Positions 62,512 to 64,000 of a stretch of DNA of 64,000 nucleotides are shown here, piece by piece. Numbering within the stretch: the first letter of the stretch is position 1; each line of letters opens with the position of its first letter. This DNA is from Hymenobacter sp. BT730 (GTDB lineage Bacteria; Bacteroidota; Bacteroidia; Cytophagales; Hymenobacteraceae). The notes below the pieces were generated by a model. The model worked only from the letters and a program-made list of their open reading frames with translations, had not been told where the DNA came from and did no database searches. The stretch is from assembly GCF_030542105.1 (NCBI RefSeq), contig NZ_JAUOFB010000001.1:310001-374000 (forward strand), in the 5' to 3' direction. Made by a program: the position numbers and the translations under genes.

Positions 62512-62598
62512 GTTTTCCGGCTTAGCCAGACTATTCTGGACTATTGCACTAGCAATTGAATTTTACTGGATTCCGGCCAACGAAACGTGCGGAAAATT

Positions 62599-62639
62599 AG
62601 CCACTTATCCACTTATCCACAGGGGATAAGTGGCTTTTT
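62599..62639. terminator. Hairpin with a DnaA box in its loop
   Basis: A 12-bp perfect stem (AGCCACTTATCC at 62599-62610 and complement at 62624-62635), 13-nt loop and TTTTTG. The stem and loop contain TTATCCACT (62605-62613) and the perfect DnaA box TTATCCACA (62613-62621). It ends the minus gene at 62654. Confidence 0.8.
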
Positions 62640-62653
62640 GTGGAAAACTCTGC

Positions 62654-63139
62654 CTACGAAGGCCACTGCACTTCCAGGTCCTCGTTGATAAACACCCCGA
62701 AGTTGATAAACTGCAGCTGGTCCTCATCAAAGTAAAGGTCAATCATTTCCTTTTCATAGGAAAGGCGTACTTCGCCGGTATCCATCTTCTCTATTTCGCT
62801 GTGGGCAAAGCCATTTGCCTTCATCAGGTCCTGAATTTCCTGTTGGCTTTTGCCATGAATGGCTTCGCCGAACAGGCGCATGCCGGGGTTATCGGTTTCA
62901 ATGCAGCTGAGGCGGTAATCGTCTTCGCGGTCGAAGTACAGGGAGTAGCCTTCGTCCAGGTAGTTCCAGGCCTGGTGCTCAAACTCGTCGTCGTCGTCTG
63001 ATTCCTCAATTTCTTCGGGCTCGCCCATCAGCACGCGCACCTGATCCATGCTGGCGCCAAATTTCAGCGGACCCATTCCAACGCCAAGGGTAATTTCATT
63101 TTCGTCGATGCTGCTGGGGCTTTGGTTGGGCGTATTCAT
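62654..63139 (-). CDS. Conserved acidic hypothetical protein
   Basis: 161 residues from the ATG at 63139 (MNTPNQSPSSIDENEITLG). No membrane segment. It begins with a polar tail and then GVGMGPLKFGASMDQVRVLMGEPEEIE, a beta-alpha segment found in many small Bacteroidota and SMI1-like immunity-type proteins, followed by an acidic ESDDDDEFEHQ run and a C-terminal strand-rich part. I cannot name a family with confidence. It is followed by the DnaA-box hairpin. Confidence 0.75.
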   Translation of the reverse strand: MNTPNQSPSSIDENEITLGVGMGPLKFGASMDQVRVLMGEPEEIEESDDDDEFEHQAWNYLDEGYSLYFDREDDYRLSCIETDNPGMRLFGEAIHGKSQQEIQDLMKANGFAHSEIEKMDTGEVRLSYEKEMIDLYFDEDQLQFINFGVFINEDLEVQWPS

Positions 63140-63245
63140 AGCGAGAGTTGATTGTTTGGGAGGTTTGTGGCGTAAAGGTAGACAATGGAGCGGCACCCCG
63201 GAGGTCTTTCGCCGGGCTTGCTTACGCCGGGGCGGGCAGAGGGGT

Positions 63246-63737
63246 TTACTTTCCGTACTGTGTCTCAAAAGCGGCCCGCTGCCGCACGTACTCGGGGTGT
63301 AGGCGGGCCTCGTCCCACTTTAGCTTGAAGATGCGCGCAGCGGCCGCCTTTTCGGGGTCCTCAGGGGCACGGGGCAGCTCGGCCCGGCCGTGCGCTCCAC
63401 TCTGGCCTTTCTTATCGGCGGGTACCGGCCCCTCGTATTTCTTGCCGCCGCGGTGGTTGGCGTAGCGCCGGGCCCGGGTGTAGCCCATCTGCAGAAACTT
63501 GCGGGCCATATCGGCTCCCACAAAGTCTTCGGCTTTCAGATAATCCAGGAACAGGCCAAAGATGTGCTCCGACGATTCCCGGGCCAGCTCCGGCGTGCGA
63601 AAGCGCCAGTGCGGAAGTATCTCGCTTTTGTAAGGCTGTACCAGCAGCACGCCCTGCTCACCCTTGCCCACCCGGTACAGCTCCGGGTGCTGGCGAAAAT
63701 CGGTGTGTTGAAAATCCTGGTCGTAGTTGAAAGGCAT
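63246..63737 (-). CDS. DUF4385-family protein
   Basis: 163 residues from the ATG at 63737 (MPFNYDQDFQHTDFRQH). It matches DUF4385: YRVGKGEQGVLLVQPYKSEILPHWRFRTPELA, then DFVGADMARKFLQMGYTRARRYANHRGGKKYEG. Function unknown; the conserved RRYANHRGGKKY suggests nucleic-acid binding, by guess only. It is transcribed toward the 62654 gene and away from the putative origin. Confidence 0.88.
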   Translation of the reverse strand: MPFNYDQDFQHTDFRQHPELYRVGKGEQGVLLVQPYKSEILPHWRFRTPELARESSEHIFGLFLDYLKAEDFVGADMARKFLQMGYTRARRYANHRGGKKYEGPVPADKKGQSGAHGRAELPRAPEDPEKAAAARIFKLKWDEARLHPEYVRQRAAFETQYGK

Positions 63738-63829
63738 GGCGGCGTGGAAAGCTGACTGCCTGCTATACGCCAAGCGGCGGCAGAAGTAGCCCAACCCCAA
63801 ACCCATTTTCTGCGCGCCACATTTTTTTG

Positions 63830-64000
63830 GCCGGCCCAGAGTTTTCCACTCAGTTAATAACTTTTTAAAAGTCTTTTTTTAAATATTCTTTTTTAATCCC
63901 CATCGTTAGGGCAGTGGATAAGTGGATAAGCGAAAATAGTTATTCACAGGCTGAAAACTTGTGCACAAGTCCACCCTTATACACCCACAATCCACAGCCA
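63830..64000. other. Candidate chromosome replication origin (oriC), truncated by window end
   Basis: An AT-rich stretch (63838-63900) is followed by clustered DnaA boxes: two overlapping AGTGGATAA (63913-63921, 63921-63929), TTATTCACA (63940-63948, a perfect TTWTNCACA match), TTATACACC (63977-63985) and CAATCCACA (63988-63996). A 14-bp perfect palindrome ACTTGTGCACAAGT (63957-63970) lies between. No CDS covers it. The window ends before the region does. Confidence 0.6.

Overview
This window is chromosomal DNA of a Bacteroidota member, most likely of the order Cytophagales and close to Hymenobacter. The evidence is the gene content (DUF4270 lipoprotein, type III pantothenate kinase, long type-2-like isoleucyl-tRNA synthetase, GGGP synthase, GH3-family protein, LptC lipoprotein), the Bacteroidota promoter signature (TTG, about 20 nt, then TAnnTTTG) before several genes, and a moderately GC-rich composition. 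I read about 57 protein genes, one of them only 37 codons long. I found no tRNA, rRNA, CRISPR array, prophage or insertion sequence. Most genes (about 37 of 57) lie on the minus strand.

Layout. 0.1-2.0 kb: holin-like membrane protein, an unrecognised membrane protein and GGGP synthase. 2.1-8.1 kb (minus): AraC regulator, acyl-CoA dehydrogenase, membrane zinc peptidase, nucleotidyltransferase, flippase-like protein, panD and panC. 8.2-12.5 kb (plus): short glycogen-synthase-like protein, DUF4270 lipoprotein, glmS. 12.5-19.4 kb: membrane protein, degenerate hydroxyacyl-CoA dehydrogenase, RidA, small membrane protein, pentapeptide-repeat protein, gltX, an acidic protein and an AIM24-family protein. 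19.8-27.2 kb: GH3, lptB, outer-membrane barrel, M61 peptidase, recJ. 27.3-36.5 kb (envelope cluster): a 37-residue membrane peptide, TPR protein, PpiD-type chaperone, small membrane protein, LptC, outer-membrane protein, coaX, and a pseudouridine synthase with a very long disordered N-terminus. 36.7-41.4 kb: DksA-like protein, ribH, TPR protein, pdhA, then divergent recF and dciA. 41.4-42.8 kb: a gene-poor stretch with a near-perfect parS palindrome, an HTH protein and a dense cluster of TTACA/TGTAWC repeats. 42.8-63.7 kb: GDPD, rhomboid, polyprenyl synthase, rnr, dipeptide-type ABC ATPase, lspA, ileS, an RND/MMPL exporter, glyS, pitA and two small conserved proteins. 63.74-64.0 kb: an AT-rich region with clustered DnaA boxes that looks like the edge of oriC.

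How it fits together. Most genes are housekeeping: three aminoacyl-tRNA synthetases, envelope and LPS transport (lptB, lptC, nucleotidyltransferase, PpiD), and cofactor synthesis (panC, panD, coaX, ribH). The most interesting parts are non-coding. The parS site, the repeat array around the HTH gene, and the DnaA-box region at the right edge together suggest the window lies beside the replication origin. The minus-strand bias agrees with a fork moving leftward from an origin near the right end. Two copies of a long imperfect palindrome (49459-49546 and 56078-56180) belong to one dispersed repeat family. I found no clear defence or biosynthetic system.
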